This document shows, in pieces, positions 8,733 to 16,517 of a stretch of 26,143 bases of DNA. A program made the translations under genes and the position numbers. Source of the DNA: JBLHKS01 sp047620505 (lineage in GTDB: Bacteria; Verrucomicrobiota; Verrucomicrobiia; Verrucomicrobiales; DEV007); contig JBLHKS010000094.1 in assembly GCA_047620505.1 (NCBI GenBank), positions 1 through 26,143 of the forward strand. Direction: 5' to 3'. Within the stretch, counting starts at the first letter, position 1; every line of letters starts with the position of its first letter. A model generated the notes under the pieces. That model was not told where the DNA came from. It did no database searches and was given only the letters and a program-made list of their open reading frames with translations.

Positions 8733-10118
8733 TTAGTCCCGATCGGTTTCGGCAGCGACCGGAAGGTCGATCTTCGCGATGTCGAGCAGGCCGTGGCTCT
8801 GATGAATATTTCCGCCAATGCAGAGAAACTGGCCCTTGTGAATCAAGCAGTCAGCACCGCGGTTAAAATTCACTGGCAGGATCCCGGGCGATTTCCGTTC
8901 CGGATCAAAAAGGCTGCCGTGCTCGCGAAGCATTTCCAGCAGCTGCTGGCCGCTCACTGGTCGACCGAACCGCAGATTCCGCATCAGCCAAGCGCCCTCC
9001 GGCCAAAAATTTCGAGCGAGGAGGGATGGGTAAGTCGCTCCCGTCACCCGCGCATTGATTTCGCAAACGTAAACCACGGCACCGCGATTTTTGTAGTTCA
9101 CTACGAGAAAATCCACGCTGCCCGTTCCGCGATAGCCTTGGTCGTGCAGCCAGCTGCCCGCCTCCGCCGCCTGACGAAAAAGTTCAGCCCGCAATTCCGG
9201 CTCTCCACCAAAGTAAGGCGGCGGCGACTCGTTGCCTTCGTGAACGCTGTCGTGGCTAAGGATCTGCTCGGTCGAGTCGTAGAGGTAAACCGTTTCGTCA
9301 TCCAAGAAAAGCTGGACGCTCGGGCTTCGCATGTGGAGCACGCCGTTTTCGCCCGGCCTCAGCCAGCCCTGAACGATGCAGGCACCTTCGTAGAAATAAT
9401 AATCCGGCAGCTGCTGAACGATGTCGCCGCGATCAGCAAGCGATTCCACCTTGAGCAGACCGATTCCAGAAGCGCCAATTGCCGACTTGATCACGGCTGA
9501 GCGAAACCCGGATTTTTCGAGCGAATCCAGCGCCGCATTCAAATCCGCAGCTGAGTCAATCAGGCAGGCCTCGACTGTCGGCATCCCGACGGCTTCGAGA
9601 TGCTCGTGAAGCATTCGTTTGTTGTTTCCGCGCCTGCTGCCCGCTGCAGAGGAGATCGTCCGCATCTGAGCGCGGCAAGCAAGATCCGCAAGAGTGTCGT
9701 CAGTCACGTAGCCATCGAGCCACTTGTGTGAGTTCGATTTTAACTCGGAAAACAAGCTCCATTTCAACTCTTCGTCTGAGGCACCGTTCTTCAACGCCGT
9801 CGTCAGACTTTGATAATCCGAATGCAGCAGAACGCGTTGATCTGGCAGGCTCAGCCCCAACCCTTCCCGAAAATATCCGCAGAGATCCGGATCAGGATCC
9901 GTTTCGAGCACGAGCACGTTTTCGCCGCCTCGGTAGATCAGGTTCAGAATCGGGATCAGCCGCCCGCCGTAAGAATCGATCTCGCCGACCTCGTTAGCGA
10001 GCATCTGAGTTTCCTCTTCGTTGCCGAAAAATAGCCCAAGCAAATTGGCGACGAACACCGCGCTCCGATCCCAGAACGGCGGCAGGTTTCCTTCGGTATC
10101 TACGACCTTTACCGGCAT
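8733..10118 (-). CDS. ATP-grasp ligase with pre-ATP-grasp domain (PGM1-like)
   Basis: 461 residues from the ATG at 10118; a TTG 12 nt upstream (10130) could also serve. The N-terminal ~150 residues form a pre-ATP-grasp-like region ('AVFVANLLGLFFGNEEE', 'YRGGENVLVLETDPD'). ATP-grasp elements follow: NKRMLHEHLEAVGMPT (about 166-181), the Lys/Gly-rich ATP loop KSAIGASGIGLLKV (about 211-224), 'GSVDFLVV' and CEINARVTGATYPSLLARN (about 352-370), whose Glu-x-Asn binds Mg. Such enzymes activate a carboxylate as acyl-phosphate and join it to an amine or thiol. The arrangement is reminiscent of PGM1 (pheganomycin) peptide ligases, but that is by pattern memory only. It lies about 60 nt downstream of the transglutaminase-like gene and directly before the M20 peptidase. 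Product unknown. Confidence 0.75.
   Translation of the reverse strand: MPVKVVDTEGNLPPFWDRSAVFVANLLGLFFGNEEETQMLANEVGEIDSYGGRLIPILNLIYRGGENVLVLETDPDPDLCGYFREGLGLSLPDQRVLLHSDYQSLTTALKNGASDEELKWSLFSELKSNSHKWLDGYVTDDTLADLACRAQMRTISSAAGSRRGNNKRMLHEHLEAVGMPTVEACLIDSAADLNAALDSLEKSGFRSAVIKSAIGASGIGLLKVESLADRGDIVQQLPDYYFYEGACIVQGWLRPGENGVLHMRSPSVQLFLDDETVYLYDSTEQILSHDSVHEGNESPPPYFGGEPELRAELFRQAAEAGSWLHDQGYRGTGSVDFLVVNYKNRGAVVYVCEINARVTGATYPSLLARNFWPEGAWLMRNLRFGRPVSGQQLLEMLREHGSLFDPERKSPGILPVNFNRGADCLIHKGQFLCIGGNIHQSHGLLDIAKIDLPVAAETDRD
8938..8947. repeat. Iterated palindrome, copy 4
   Basis: 14-bp palindrome CCAGCAGCTGCTGG at 8936-8949, in the ATP-grasp gene, read on the minus strand as Q-Q-L-L. Confidence 0.8.
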
Positions 10119-10180
10119 CAGCCAAATCAACGCAGGGCTCGACGAATTTCAACGCATGGGTTGTCGTTTTGCAACTTGGC

Positions 10181-12163
10181 TCAACTCTTGGCTTTCAACT
10201 GATCGATCATTTTCTTCACACCGGCCTCACTCTGCTGGCGAAAATAATCGCCGCCGCCGGTGTTGATGTCTTTCTCAAAATAATCTTCAACAATCTTGAT
10301 CGCGGCGGGCCGAACACTGAGCGCTACGGCCTGATCGGCACACGCGACGAGGTCCTTCGCCAGCCCCTTGAAAGCCGGGACATCGCCCGCGAGCGACTTG
10401 AACGCTTTTTTGTAAATCGCGAGCACCTCATCGAAATCCTTTTGATGAATCGCGAGATCCGCCTCGCGCCGATAGAGCACGACGAGCAAGTCGCTACGTT
10501 CGCTGTCCTTGCGCATGATATTTCGGCGCTCTGCTTCGATTGCGCTGACCAATTCTGCGAGATTCTCCTCGATCGAAATGTTCTTGATTTCCAACTCCGC
10601 GGCTTTGGCGAGCATGTCAGGGTGCTCACGGAAAGAACGGCGGATGTCGGCGAGGACTTCCTTCCACATCGCTTCGTTTGTTTCCGGGTAGGATTCGAGC
10701 GCGTCGATCCATCGCTGGAGCGCGGGTGGATTGTGAGGCGCGGCTTCCGAAGCCATCCGCGCAAGCGCGACTTCGGCGAGTTGGTTCTCAAGATCGCGGT
10801 AAATTTCGGACCAGAAAATGAGTCGATGCGCGGCTTGAAACTTGGAGGGGTCGTTGAAATCGGTTTCGTTCCAGAGCGCGAACAGCTGCTCGCGAACCGG
10901 CTGATTCGTCTGCGGCGAGCGCGAGGTTCCCGTGCGATAGCCGCGATACCTGCCTGTGTTGCTGTCCCACTCGCCTCGGCCGAGTTTGTAGCCCATCCAC
11001 GCGTGCCGGCCGCGGTCTCCATCGCCACTGACGACAAAAGCAGGCACGCCGTGAGCTCGGGCAACGTTCGTCGCAAAATGCGCCTGATCCCGGCAAACGC
11101 CGCCGACTTCTTTGATCTCTTCGAGCGCGTAAGTTTCGTAGGGATTCGTGTTGTCGGTCGCGCGCTCCATCAAATATTCGATCATCGGATAAGCGCGGCC
11201 GAGATTCTTCTGGGAGAGCCTGACTTCCTTGCGAGCCCATTCCAGATCGGCTGACGAAACATCCGCGCAAACGACCCAAACGAGTTCGTGAATCGGCATT
11301 TCCTCAAGCTGAGTGTGCAGCGACCCTTTCTTCGAAGCTGCGACAAATTCGCGACAGCGCTCGACTGGATCGATCTCCGGCTTCGGGCCGCTGACCGTGG
11401 TCTTGACCGTCTTTTTCTTATCGAAAACCAGCGCACACGCGATTGCGACGTTGGCAAACTCGGCCTGAGTTTCCGGAACCGCTTCCCAACAGCTTCGCCA
11501 GATTTCGATCGCTTTCACCGGATCATCCTGTGGATCGAGCGCGACGATGAACGCCTCCATCGCGTCCGTCCGCTCGAACAGCCAACGCACGAACGGTTCG
11601 CCTTCCTCGCCCGAGCTGAGCAACGCCGTCAGTCCGGCTTCCGGCACGCGACTTAGAAAACGCTCCTGGGCGATCAGTTTGGCGAACGTCGGCTCGCTGA
11701 ACACATTGAGGTAGCTCGAGACACCGAGTTCCGGCTTGAGTTTCGCCGCGAGCTGACGTGCGCCAGGCTCAACAAGCGAATTGTAAGGCTCCCAGGATTT
11801 CTCGGCGATGGACTGGTCTAACGCAGCCGCAAGCGCCGCCGTTTGTTCGTCTGTCAGGGCGCGCCCGATCTCGCCAAGCCCGCCGGAAAAGTCAGCAGCT
11901 GCTGGAGCGGGTTCGGATCCGGGGGCGGTTTTTTGCGAGGCAACGTAATCTCGATCCGCTTTGCTCAGTCGCGCCAGCGGGACCGTATGTTCTTTTCCAT
12001 CGGGAGTGCGGAGAACGACGTTTGCACCGTCATGTTTGACGAAAATCGCGGTGACGCCAGACCGCCCGGAGGGAGTCCAGACTCGCGCTTCTTCTTGAGC
12101 GAGGGCCGAGATGGTCAAAGCAAAAGCCAACCATCCAACACAATTACGAAGCAAATTCTTCAT
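10181..12163 (-). CDS. Secreted SHD1-domain protein with transglutaminase-like core
   Basis: 660 residues. A signal peptide (about 1-22, ending ALAQ) precedes an SHD1-like module (about 24-75: 'RVWTPSGR', 'VVLRTPDGKEHTVPLARLSKADRDYV'), which is common in PVC exported proteins. After a helical middle comes a transglutaminase-like catalytic region: GGVCRDQAHFA (Cys357), 'GDRGRHAWMGYKL' (His387) and 'EWDSNTGRY' (Asp400), in the Cys-His-Asp order of the papain-like fold. The C-terminal ~250 residues are alpha-helical and TPR-like ('ADLAIHQKDFDEVLAIYKKAFKSL'). Likely an exported protease-like or amide-exchanging enzyme; direction of chemistry and target are not deducible. It is the first gene of a possible minus-strand operon with the ATP-grasp and M20 genes. 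Confidence 0.75.
   Translation of the reverse strand: MKNLLRNCVGWLAFALTISALAQEEARVWTPSGRSGVTAIFVKHDGANVVLRTPDGKEHTVPLARLSKADRDYVASQKTAPGSEPAPAAADFSGGLGEIGRALTDEQTAALAAALDQSIAEKSWEPYNSLVEPGARQLAAKLKPELGVSSYLNVFSEPTFAKLIAQERFLSRVPEAGLTALLSSGEEGEPFVRWLFERTDAMEAFIVALDPQDDPVKAIEIWRSCWEAVPETQAEFANVAIACALVFDKKKTVKTTVSGPKPEIDPVERCREFVAASKKGSLHTQLEEMPIHELVWVVCADVSSADLEWARKEVRLSQKNLGRAYPMIEYLMERATDNTNPYETYALEEIKEVGGVCRDQAHFATNVARAHGVPAFVVSGDGDRGRHAWMGYKLGRGEWDSNTGRYRGYRTGTSRSPQTNQPVREQLFALWNETDFNDPSKFQAAHRLIFWSEIYRDLENQLAEVALARMASEAAPHNPPALQRWIDALESYPETNEAMWKEVLADIRRSFREHPDMLAKAAELEIKNISIEENLAELVSAIEAERRNIMRKDSERSDLLVVLYRREADLAIHQKDFDEVLAIYKKAFKSLAGDVPAFKGLAKDLVACADQAVALSVRPAAIKIVEDYFEKDINTGGGDYFRQQSEAGVKKMIDQLKAKS
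11894..11903. repeat. Iterated palindrome, copy 5
   Basis: 12-mer at 11893-11904 in the linker after the SHD1 module, minus strand frame P-A-A-A-D. Confidence 0.8.
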
Positions 12164-12418
12164 GCCGAGATGCTATCGGGTTTCTGGCCGCTCGTCAATT
12201 GAACGGGCGGTTGCGACTTTGCTGGCACCGAGCGATTTCCGGCATGCAGGATTCGAGCATTGATAGGTAGAATTCACTGAAGCTAAGCCATTTTTTCGCG
12301 TGCGCGTGGCAGCCGCCGCAGTTGCAGCGAAGTTCGCCGGGCCATGCCGTTTTTGCTCAGTGACGAAAGTTTCATCAAGCGATCACTTCAGAATCATCTA
12401 GCCCGGCCAGCGTCAGGG
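12164..12418. other. Gap with no convincing gene
   Basis: Part of the longest stretch without a confident gene (12164-12605). No tRNA-like fold, terminator or clear promoter was seen. The minus strand has a 53-codon open stretch (12195-12356) encoding a CNCGGCHAHAKKW motif but no start codon before the motif; see findings. Confidence 0.5.
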
Positions 12419-12601
12419 ATGCTACGACAACGCCTCGCACTCCTCGCTATCCTCATTTGTTCGCTGTCTCTCGCCGGAGTTGGCTGGTTTATTCTTGATC
12501 AGCCGCCTCAGCAGCTGCTAGAACCGGACTCGACTATTTCGAACTCGTCTCCGGCTGAATGCTCGGTTTGTGCAAAACACCTCGGAGTGACCACGTGGTG
12601 A
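12419..12601 (+). CDS. Doubtful small single-pass membrane protein
   Basis: 60 residues from the ATG at 12419; the frame is open to an earlier ATG at 12344 (85 residues). The shorter form starts MLRQR and has one hydrophobic segment (about 7-27, LALLAILICSLSLAGVGWFIL region). A polar tail follows, with QQLLEPDS and a C-terminal CSVC pair (ECSVCAKHLG). The stop lies 4 nt before the next gene, so it could be cotranscribed with the EF-hand protein. Neither start has a well-spaced Shine-Dalgarno site, and no family was recognised. It also contains a copy of the iterated palindrome, so chance coding is possible. Confidence 0.35.
   Translation: MLRQRLALLAILICSLSLAGVGWFILDQPPQQLLEPDSTISNSSPAECSVCAKHLGVTTW
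12510..12519. repeat. Iterated palindrome, copy 6
   Basis: In the doubtful small membrane ORF (Q-Q-L-L frame); if that ORF is not real this copy is intergenic. Confidence 0.8.
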
Positions 12602-12605
12602 TGGA

Positions 12606-13817
12606 ATGAATCTGAAGCTGCTTTTGTTTCTCCCGTTTTTCCTCGCCGGATTCGGGCTCGCCGCCGATCCAACCGAGCAGCAACTGGCAAACTGGCTGAA
12701 ACGATTTCCTGACGCGGACGCCAACAAAGACGGCAAGCTGACGGTCGAGGAAGCGGCCGCGTATCGCGAGAAACTCCGAGGCGCGAATCAGAAATCGAAA
12801 GGCGGACCGCAGCGAGGAACTCCGCGCACGTTCGAGGTCGATCCCGGCTGGGATTTAGAGCGCTTTCCGGATCACGCGGTTTCCTACCGGACTCCTGAGG
12901 AGATCGCCGCGATTTACTCGAATCTGACGAAAAATAGCCCGGTTGTTTCGTTTGATAAGCCGGAATCCGGGGCCCTGAGGATCGTGGGAACCGGGCACAG
13001 CTTCATGGCTCCGGGTTACAAAACGTTTCCGAGCATCTGCCGCGCAGCTGGATTCGAGCAGCCGCTCTACACGCATACTGGGGGCGGCGTCACCGGCAGC
13101 GCGCGCTACAAATGGGAGCAGGAAAACGGGATTTTTCAGTTTGACCAGAATCCTGTGCCAAAACTGCTGGCGTCGATTTCGAACGCGAAGTGGGACGCGA
13201 TGATGTGGGGGCCGTACTTTCAAGATCGGCCGGTTTACTACTCATGTTGGATCGATTTCTGCCTGAAGTACAATCCGGAAATGAAGTTTTACCTCTCCGA
13301 TGCCTGGCCGCAGGTCGAGCAACTTGGCGAAATCCCAACAACGGAGGAACCGCTCACCGCCGAAACGTTTACGCGGCTTGGAAAAGAGAAACATGCGATT
13401 TACGTGAAGATCGTGAACGCGCTCAAAGAGGATTACCCGGACAAGGTTTTCATCATGCCTACCTGCGACGCGATGGTCCTCGCCGTGCAACATTTTCATC
13501 GCGGCGAGCTTCCTGGGATCGAAGGCATCAACCGCGCGATCGGAGGAAAGGAGCGGTCGCTCTGGCGAGATCAGCTCGGTCACCTCGGACCGGGATTTGA
13601 CCGGCTCGAAGGCTACGTTTTCTACTCCACAATTTACGGTCGATCGGCGGAACTGATCGAGGGCGAGATTGACTTTGGCGGAAATCGCAATGCCGATTTT
13701 CCGAGTCAGGAACTGGATCAAACTTTCCGCAAAATCGCCTGGCAGGCCGTGAGCAACAACGCGCTCAGCGGCGTCCGCGATGAAGACGGCAACGGCATTG
13801 GCGATGATCGAGATTAG
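12606..13817 (+). CDS. Secreted EF-hand protein with SGNH/GDSL-like hydrolase core
   Basis: 403 residues. A signal peptide (about 1-20, FLAGFGLAA) is followed by a canonical EF-hand loop, with ligands Asp38, Asn40, Asp42, Lys44, Thr46 and Glu49 in DADANKDGKLTVEE. The main domain begins 'LRIVGTGHSFMAPGYKTFP' with Ser132 in a GHSF motif, as in SGNH hydrolases. It continues with a Gly-rich GGGVTGSARYKWEQENG, 'AKWDAMMWGPYFQ', and a conserved 'IYGRSAELIEGEIDF'. Similar proteins occur in Verrucomicrobia and Planctomycetes next to sulfatases and glycan genes. Hydrolysis of an ester on an extracellular substrate is inferred. The C-terminus has a second acidic motif (DEDGNGIGDDRD). The stop overlaps the convergent lipB stop by 4 nt (TTAG). 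Confidence 0.7.
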   Translation: MNLKLLLFLPFFLAGFGLAADPTEQQLANWLKRFPDADANKDGKLTVEEAAAYREKLRGANQKSKGGPQRGTPRTFEVDPGWDLERFPDHAVSYRTPEEIAAIYSNLTKNSPVVSFDKPESGALRIVGTGHSFMAPGYKTFPSICRAAGFEQPLYTHTGGGVTGSARYKWEQENGIFQFDQNPVPKLLASISNAKWDAMMWGPYFQDRPVYYSCWIDFCLKYNPEMKFYLSDAWPQVEQLGEIPTTEEPLTAETFTRLGKEKHAIYVKIVNALKEDYPDKVFIMPTCDAMVLAVQHFHRGELPGIEGINRAIGGKERSLWRDQLGHLGPGFDRLEGYVFYSTIYGRSAELIEGEIDFGGNRNADFPSQELDQTFRKIAWQAVSNNALSGVRDEDGNGIGDDRD

Positions 13818-14473
13818 GCCTCTAGCCTGTTATCAGGAGGGCCTGCCGCCCGAAGCACCTCCAATTCAGCGATCAAATGCGGCTGAACGATCTTAGAAAA
13901 CGCCTCTACGCCCCAATCCCGGCCGCTCTCTCGTTCGACCGAAGTCATCTCGACATTCGTGATTCCGCAAGGTGTGATCGCGTCGAACCCGCTCACATCG
14001 TCGACAACGTTGATCGCGAATCCGTGCATGCTGATCCACCTGCGAACGCCAACGCCGATGGAAGCGATCTTGCGGTTCTCGATCCAGACTCCGGTCTGAC
14101 CCTCGCGTCGCTCCGCGGAAATTTCTGCCTCTGAGCACGCTCGAATCAGAGCCGCTTCAAGCGCGCGAAGATACGTTCGAAGATCCTTCCCGTAAGCCGC
14201 CAAGCCGAGAATCGGATAGCCGACGAGTTGCCCGGGCCCATGAAAAGTCGCTTGGCCACCGCGATTGGTCTCGACAACTTCCAAGCCGAGCGCCTCCGCC
14301 TCACCGAGGCTCGATTTGTCCTGCGTTCGGCCGATCGTGATCACCGGCTCATGCTCTAACATCAGCACCACATCGCCGATTTCTTCTCGCATCCTCTGCG
14401 CGACCAGCTGCTGCTGAAGCTCCAGAGCTTCAGCGTAACGGACCCGTCCAAGCCAACGAAATTCCATCGCCAT
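13814..14473 (-). CDS. lipB: Octanoyl-ACP:protein octanoyltransferase LipB
   Basis: 219 residues, normal for LipB. It transfers octanoyl from acyl carrier protein to lipoyl domains of E2 subunits and GcvH, the first step of lipoate synthesis. Signatures are complete: HEPVITIGR, RGGQATFHGPGQLVGYPI (about 71-88), 'GVWIENRKIASIGVGVRRW' with Lys135, MHGFAINV, and 'ITPCGI' with the acyl-thioester Cys169. It follows ruvC by a single base (TGAAATG), implying coupled translation; ATG at 14467 is an alternative start. lipA is not in the window, so LipA must be encoded elsewhere. Confidence 0.95.
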   Translation of the reverse strand: MAMEFRWLGRVRYAEALELQQQLVAQRMREEIGDVVLMLEHEPVITIGRTQDKSSLGEAEALGLEVVETNRGGQATFHGPGQLVGYPILGLAAYGKDLRTYLRALEAALIRACSEAEISAERREGQTGVWIENRKIASIGVGVRRWISMHGFAINVVDDVSGFDAITPCGITNVEMTSVERESGRDWGVEAFSKIVQPHLIAELEVLRAAGPPDNRLEA

Positions 14474-14474
14474 T

Positions 14475-15002
14475 TCAAATCTCCGCAGGAGCCTTGCCCA
14501 ACATCTCCGCAGTGTCTTTTGTGTAAAAATGAGTCATCCCAATCGCCATCGCGTCCGCCGCGTCTGACGGCGGAGTCTCCGTCAAGCCTAACAAAGCCCT
14601 CATCATAAACGCGACCTGATCCTTCGTCGCCCCGCCTCGACCGACCACCGCCTGCTTCACCCGCTTCGGCGCGTACTCGTGAATCGCCATCCCGTGCTCA
14701 GCCGCCGCCATCAAAGCCGCCCCTCGCGCCGCCCCCATCGTGATCGCCGTCTTGAAACTCTGAACGTAAATCACCGCCTCAATCGCACAGACCTCGGGCT
14801 GATGCTTCTCGATCACTGCCAGCAGCTGCTGGCGAATCTCCACCAGGCAACTCGACGGACGAAGCTTCGGCGGATTCTTTACAACGCCATAATCGAGAGC
14901 GCGATACTTCGCGTTCTGCGGTGCACGTCCGTCCGCGCAAGCCTGTTCGATCACCGCATAACCGGTGTTTCGAAGCGCTGGGTCAATCGAGAGAATGCGC
15001 AT
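14475..15002 (-). CDS. ruvC: Holliday junction resolvase RuvC
   Basis: 175 residues. The endonuclease resolves Holliday junctions together with RuvAB. The four acidic active-site residues are visible: Asp7 (ILSIDPALRNTGYAV), Glu75 (VCAIEAVIYVQS), and Asp147 and Asp150 (PPSDAADAMAIG). The conserved 'APKRVKQAVVGRGGATKDQV' DNA-binding segment is at about 111-130. A short insert (about 20-34) follows strand 1. ruvA and ruvB are not adjacent. It sits between the DEAD-box helicase (40-nt gap) and lipB (1-nt gap) in one transcription direction. Confidence 0.95.
   Translation of the reverse strand: MRILSIDPALRNTGYAVIEQACADGRAPQNAKYRALDYGVVKNPPKLRPSSCLVEIRQQLLAVIEKHQPEVCAIEAVIYVQSFKTAITMGAARGAALMAAAEHGMAIHEYAPKRVKQAVVGRGGATKDQVAFMMRALLGLTETPPSDAADAMAIGMTHFYTKDTAEMLGKAPAEI
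14821..14830. repeat. Iterated palindrome, copy 7
   Basis: 14-bp palindrome at 14819-14832 in ruvC, minus strand frame R-Q-Q-L-L-A. Confidence 0.8.
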
Positions 15003-15042
15003 CCCTCAAGGAAGTCTGAATTCCAAAATCCGAAACCTGAAA

Positions 15043-16245
15043 TCAGCCCCGTTTGCGACGCTTCGGCCCCTTCCGCTTCACGCGGACCGGCCCCGCCGGC
15101 TTATCATCGAGCAACGCGGTGTAAACGTAGTCGAAATTATCCAACTTCCGGCGCTCGATCTTCGCCTCGACAAAAATCTCGACCGCCTTCGCGAAATCCA
15201 GCTCATCTGCCGAAAGAATCGTGAAGGCATCTCCTTCCCGCTCGGCACGCCCGGTTCGGCCAATCCTGTGAACGTAATCTTCCGCGTTCTCCGGCACCCG
15301 ATAATTGATCACGTGACTAACGCTGCTGATGTCCAGACCGCGCGCCGCCAGATCCGTCGCGATAATCACATCATACTCGCCTGCCCGAAATCCGCGCAAA
15401 GCATCCTCTCGCTTGCGCTGCGGAATATCGCTGTGCATCGCGACGACCGAATGCTTCGTCTCGCGCTTTACCATTTCCGTGAGGTGATCGGCTTCCCGCT
15501 TTGTCCGGGTGAAAACCATTACGCTCGAAAAATCCGTCCTCCGCACCAGCTCCACTAAAAGATCGTCCCGTTGATCAATCGAAACCGGATAAAACGCATG
15601 CTTCACCGTCTTCGGAATTGAGCGCCGCTGGCCAATCTCAATCTCCAGTGGATCCTTCAACGCCCACTTCGCCAAACCCTCGATCTGCGGCGGCATCGTC
15701 GCGCTGAACAGCATCGTCTGCCGGCCCTCCGGACACATTCCGGCGATCTTGCGCACATCCGGCAAGAAACCCATGTCCAGCATCCGATCCGTCTCATCCA
15801 GCACCAAAACCTCAATCGTTTTCAGCGAAAGCGTCCCCTTCTGAACGTGATCCAGCAATCGGCCGGGAGTCGCGATGATGATGTTTCCTCCGTTCTCGAT
15901 ATCCTCCAGCTGCTCCTCATAACCCACGCCACCGTAGAGCAGCACCCGCCGATTATGCGTGAACTTCCCCATTTCATAGAAAGCCTCGAAAACTTGAGCG
16001 GCGAGCTCGCGCGTTGGCTCCAGGATCAAGACCTGAGGCTGCTTCTTCGGCTCGATCCGCGTCAGGATCGGTAGGCCGAACGCCGCCGTCTTTCCCGTCC
16101 CCGTTTGAGAAGCTCCAATAATATCGCGCCCCTCGATCCCGGATGGAATCGATTGCGCCTGAATTTGCGTGGGGGTTTCCCACCCGAGGCGATTCACAGA
16201 GACCATAACTCGGTCACTCAGCCCTAACGTGTCAAAACTCGACAT
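15043..16245 (-). CDS. DEAD-box family ATP-dependent RNA helicase with DETD motif II
   Basis: 400 residues: two RecA-like domains and a short basic tail. Motifs in order: Q motif (GWETPTQIQAQSIP), motif I ASQTGTGKT (45-53), Ia PTRELAAQ, TPGR, motif II DETD (150-153), motif III SAT (181-183), 'ATDLAARGLDI' and motif VI HRIGRTGR. Motif II reads DETD, an unusual variant of DEAD; catalytic Asp-Glu are kept. The basic end (KRKGPKRRKRG) probably binds RNA. The family remodels RNA or RNP during ribosome assembly, decay or cold response; closest in size to RhlE-type enzymes. It heads the operon with ruvC and lipB. A 9-bp hairpin lies 23-49 nt upstream of the start. Confidence 0.93.
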   Translation of the reverse strand: MSSFDTLGLSDRVMVSVNRLGWETPTQIQAQSIPSGIEGRDIIGASQTGTGKTAAFGLPILTRIEPKKQPQVLILEPTRELAAQVFEAFYEMGKFTHNRRVLLYGGVGYEEQLEDIENGGNIIIATPGRLLDHVQKGTLSLKTIEVLVLDETDRMLDMGFLPDVRKIAGMCPEGRQTMLFSATMPPQIEGLAKWALKDPLEIEIGQRRSIPKTVKHAFYPVSIDQRDDLLVELVRRTDFSSVMVFTRTKREADHLTEMVKRETKHSVVAMHSDIPQRKREDALRGFRAGEYDVIIATDLAARGLDISSVSHVINYRVPENAEDYVHRIGRTGRAEREGDAFTILSADELDFAKAVEIFVEAKIERRKLDNFDYVYTALLDDKPAGPVRVKRKGPKRRKRG

Positions 16246-16267
16246 AAGAAATTCGCTAGTTAGTGAT

Positions 16268-16294
16268 GATTCCGCCTTTTAGCAAGGCGGAATC
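16268..16294 (-). promoter_or_regulatory. Hairpin in the leader of the helicase gene
   Basis: GATTCCGCC (16268-16276) and GGCGGAATC (16286-16294) form a perfect 9-bp stem with a 9-nt loop. In the minus direction it lies 23-49 nt before the helicase ATG, so it would be in the 5' leader. There is no T-run after it on either strand, so it is not a typical terminator. A further GATTCCG follows at 16298-16304. A role in helicase autoregulation or RNA stability is inferred. Confidence 0.4.
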
Positions 16295-16517
16295 GCGGAT
16301 TCCGACCGTGGAGACGCATCTCTGCAACCGGGCAGGTCCCGAAGCGGCGTTTCAGACGACCAGCTCGATGAAACACGATCTGAACCGCATCACTAGTCGA
16401 GCGGCCCATCGCGGACTTCACGCACATGCAGTGAAGAGGCTTGACGTTCAGGCGAATTCTGCCCGAAAGAAAGGGCGAACAAGGCGTCGATCCTAACGCC
16501 TCGGACCTTCACTAAAA

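Noticed and set aside
8729..8818. Longer start for the M20 peptidase
   Set aside because: It would overlap the ATP-grasp gene by about 85 bp, and the M20 family begins at MSDLRERL.
5337..10890. Near-copies of the palindrome at 1251, 5337, 7938, 9406 and 10881
   Set aside because: Each has one or two mismatches to the 10-mer; they were left out of the 13-copy count, though they may be degenerate members.
10169..11254. 361-codon plus-strand open frame opposite the transglutaminase-like gene
   Set aside because: It is an antisense shadow; the minus-strand protein has a signal peptide, ordered catalytic residues and domain structure, while this frame has none.
16263..16496. 77-codon plus-strand ORF before the PNPOx gene
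   Set aside because: Arg/Lys-rich composition, no recognisable domain or ribosome site, and it begins inside the leader hairpin of the divergent helicase.
16480..16517. Possible integron attC-like end (CTAACGCC near the PNPOx gene)
   Set aside because: The core triplet pattern and the paired inverted arm needed for an attC site are not present, and no integrase or second site is in the window.
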